Below are positions 61,647-62,763 of a stretch of DNA of 62,763 bases, in pieces. The position numbers and the translations under genes are program-made. Under the pieces are notes generated by a model. The model ran no database searches. It was not told the DNA's origin and saw only the letters and a program-made list of their open reading frames with translations. Each line of letters begins with the position of its first letter. The first letter of the stretch is position 1. Source of the stretch: JAFLTL01 sp964389525 (GTDB lineage: Bacteria; Bacteroidota; Bacteroidia; Bacteroidales; Muribaculaceae); the NCBI GenBank assembly GCA_964389525.1, contig CAYMEX010000017.1:1-62763 (forward strand), read 5' to 3'.

Positions 61647-61663
61647 TCAATAAACTATCACAA

Positions 61664-62763
61664 ATGTCTATAAAAAATTTCATAGTAGCGTCTGTCATGT
61701 CGCTTCCAGCTGCAACGGGGTGGGCTTTGGACGACAAGCCGGACGAGTGGCGTATTGTGGCCGAGGATTTCAATAATTACAACGGCGTGACTCTCGCCAA
61801 TGGGACAATCGGGATCGTAACGTCGGACAGACTGCTGAAAGTCGACGATATAGTGCTGAACAATGTGTATATGTCGCGTCGTCCCGATGATGTGAGCCGT
61901 ATCGCACGCGGCCCGCATTTTCTCAATCTCGATATTGATATCGACGGCAACGCCGTGACCGACAGTACTATCAGTCATAAACGTCAGGTGCTCGACATGA
62001 AGGAGGCCAAGATGACCACAATGTTTGACGCCGACGGAGCCGATATCTCATACGAGGTAATGGCAATGAGAAATCTGCCTTATATGGGTCTTGTCAGAGT
62101 GAAAGTGAAGGCTGAACGTGACGTGACTATTGAAGTTAAGAACCAGACGTCGTTTGCAACGGAGTATGTGGACTGCAGCGCGAAATTCAAGAATCACCGC
62201 GACGGAAACCACCTTATGCCTGCAATGACATCTATGGCGACAAGCTACGACGGAAGCATCGAGGTTGCATCGGCTACGGCGTTCCTGTTTCCATCGAAAG
62301 AGCATCCTGAGATTGTGAGTGAAGATGTTGCAGGCGGCTATCCGATAATGAAGTTCACGGCACAGGTGAAGAAAGGGGAGACTTTTGAGTTCTCGCTGAT
62401 GGGTGCAGTGGCCAATTCAGTGGAGTTTCCTCACCTCGATGCCGATGTCGAACGCATGGCGGTGTATGCTCTGAGGTCGGATCTCGACGCACTTGTCGAC
62501 GGGCATAAGAAAGAATGGGAAAGACTTTGGGAAAGTGATATCATTATCGATGGTGATGACGAGTCGCAGCGCGACGTGCGGCTGGCGCTATACCATCTCT
62601 ATAGCTTCGGTGGCGAAAGAACACGTAACAGTATCGCGCCGATGGGCCTGTCGACGGTGTCGGGCTACAACGGTCATGTGTTCTGGGACACGGAGATGTG
62701 GATGTATCCGCCTCTGCTCATGCTCAATCAGGATATGGCGAGGTCGTGTGTCGACTACCGCAC
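61664..62763 (+). CDS. Glycoside hydrolase family 65-like protein, 3' partial
   Basis: The frame is open from ATG 61664 to the end of the window (366 codons). A signal-peptide-like N-terminus (SIKNFIVASVMSLPAATGWA) is followed by a beta-sandwich domain and then the alpha/alpha barrel start. APMGLSTVSGYNGHVFWDTEMWMYPPLLM is the GH65 signature (GH65 enzymes carry a similar GHxFWDTE). The catalytic Glu expected further along is outside the window. Members hydrolyse or phosphorolyse alpha-glucosides such as trehalose, kojibiose or glucosyl-galactose on collagen-like glycans. It is secreted, which favours hydrolysis over phosphorolysis. Confidence 0.82.
   Translation, partial: MSIKNFIVASVMSLPAATGWALDDKPDEWRIVAEDFNNYNGVTLANGTIGIVTSDRLLKVDDIVLNNVYMSRRPDDVSRIARGPHFLNLDIDIDGNAVTDSTISHKRQVLDMKEAKMTTMFDADGADISYEVMAMRNLPYMGLVRVKVKAERDVTIEVKNQTSFATEYVDCSAKFKNHRDGNHLMPAMTSMATSYDGSIEVASATAFLFPSKEHPEIVSEDVAGGYPIMKFTAQVKKGETFEFSLMGAVANSVEFPHLDADVERMAVYALRSDLDALVDGHKKEWERLWESDIIIDGDDESQRDVRLALYHLYSFGGERTRNSIAPMGLSTVSGYNGHVFWDTEMWMYPPLLMLNQDMARSCVDYR

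Overview
The window looks like a piece of a Bacteroidales chromosome, most likely Muribaculaceae or a close relative. The reasons are a SusC/SusD outer-membrane pair, many lipoprotein signal peptides with an Ala/Gly-Cys lipobox, at least fourteen good matches to the Bacteroidetes -7 promoter element TAnnTTTG, a trp operon in the order trpB-E-G-D-C-F-A, and several Bacteroidetes-restricted families (Porin_10-like, DUF4827-like, DUF4923-like, DUF2582-like). No phage, conjugative element, intact insertion sequence, CRISPR array or rRNA operon is visible.

Layout. 1-10441: end of a glycan-utilisation locus (SusC, SusD, a surface lipoprotein, a convergent lipoprotein combining a 3-keto-disaccharide-hydrolase-like fold with a PHP-like domain, and a GH29 alpha-L-fucosidase), interrupted by about 850 bp of non-coding DNA packed with hairpins and a duplicated 120-nt module. 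10518-13051: a beta-barrel protein and a LysM/periplasmic-binding-like protein. 13115-13533: two adjacent transposase-less inverted-repeat elements just upstream of folB. 13559-18508: folB, dCMP deaminase, S41 peptidase, 5-formyl-THF cyclo-ligase, a thioredoxin-fold protein lacking CXXC, and tpx. 18711-25605: bL31B, a six-hairpin-like lipoprotein, a small barrel, groESL, a small winged-helix protein and dnaA. 26110-35674: two SNF-type sodium symporters with a small coupled membrane protein between them, metF, a DNA polymerase III delta-prime-like protein, an AddB-like nuclease and hemW. 35693-44899: asnA, a porin with a coupled membrane-anchored solute-binding protein, a sensor protein without a kinase domain, galM, tRNA-Cys and an MFS exporter. 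44905-51482: the complete trp operon with its leader. 51553-58582: an M20 deacylase/GlmM operon, DUF4827, NrnA-like, a glycosyltransferase and a DbpA-like helicase. 58897-61575: a four-subunit 2-oxoacid:ferredoxin oxidoreductase. 61664-end: start of a GH65-like enzyme.

The strongest single observation is an unannotated 23-residue trp leader peptide (51411-51482, minus strand). It has tandem Trp codons plus a third Trp codon, and is followed by mutually exclusive antiterminator and terminator hairpins immediately upstream of trpB, which is a complete ribosome-mediated attenuator. Next are the kinase-less sensor with a degenerate receiver domain (39724-42162), the hairpin array (6686-7430), and the element-adjacent promoter of folB. 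All functional calls rest on motif reading and family knowledge; no database search was run.
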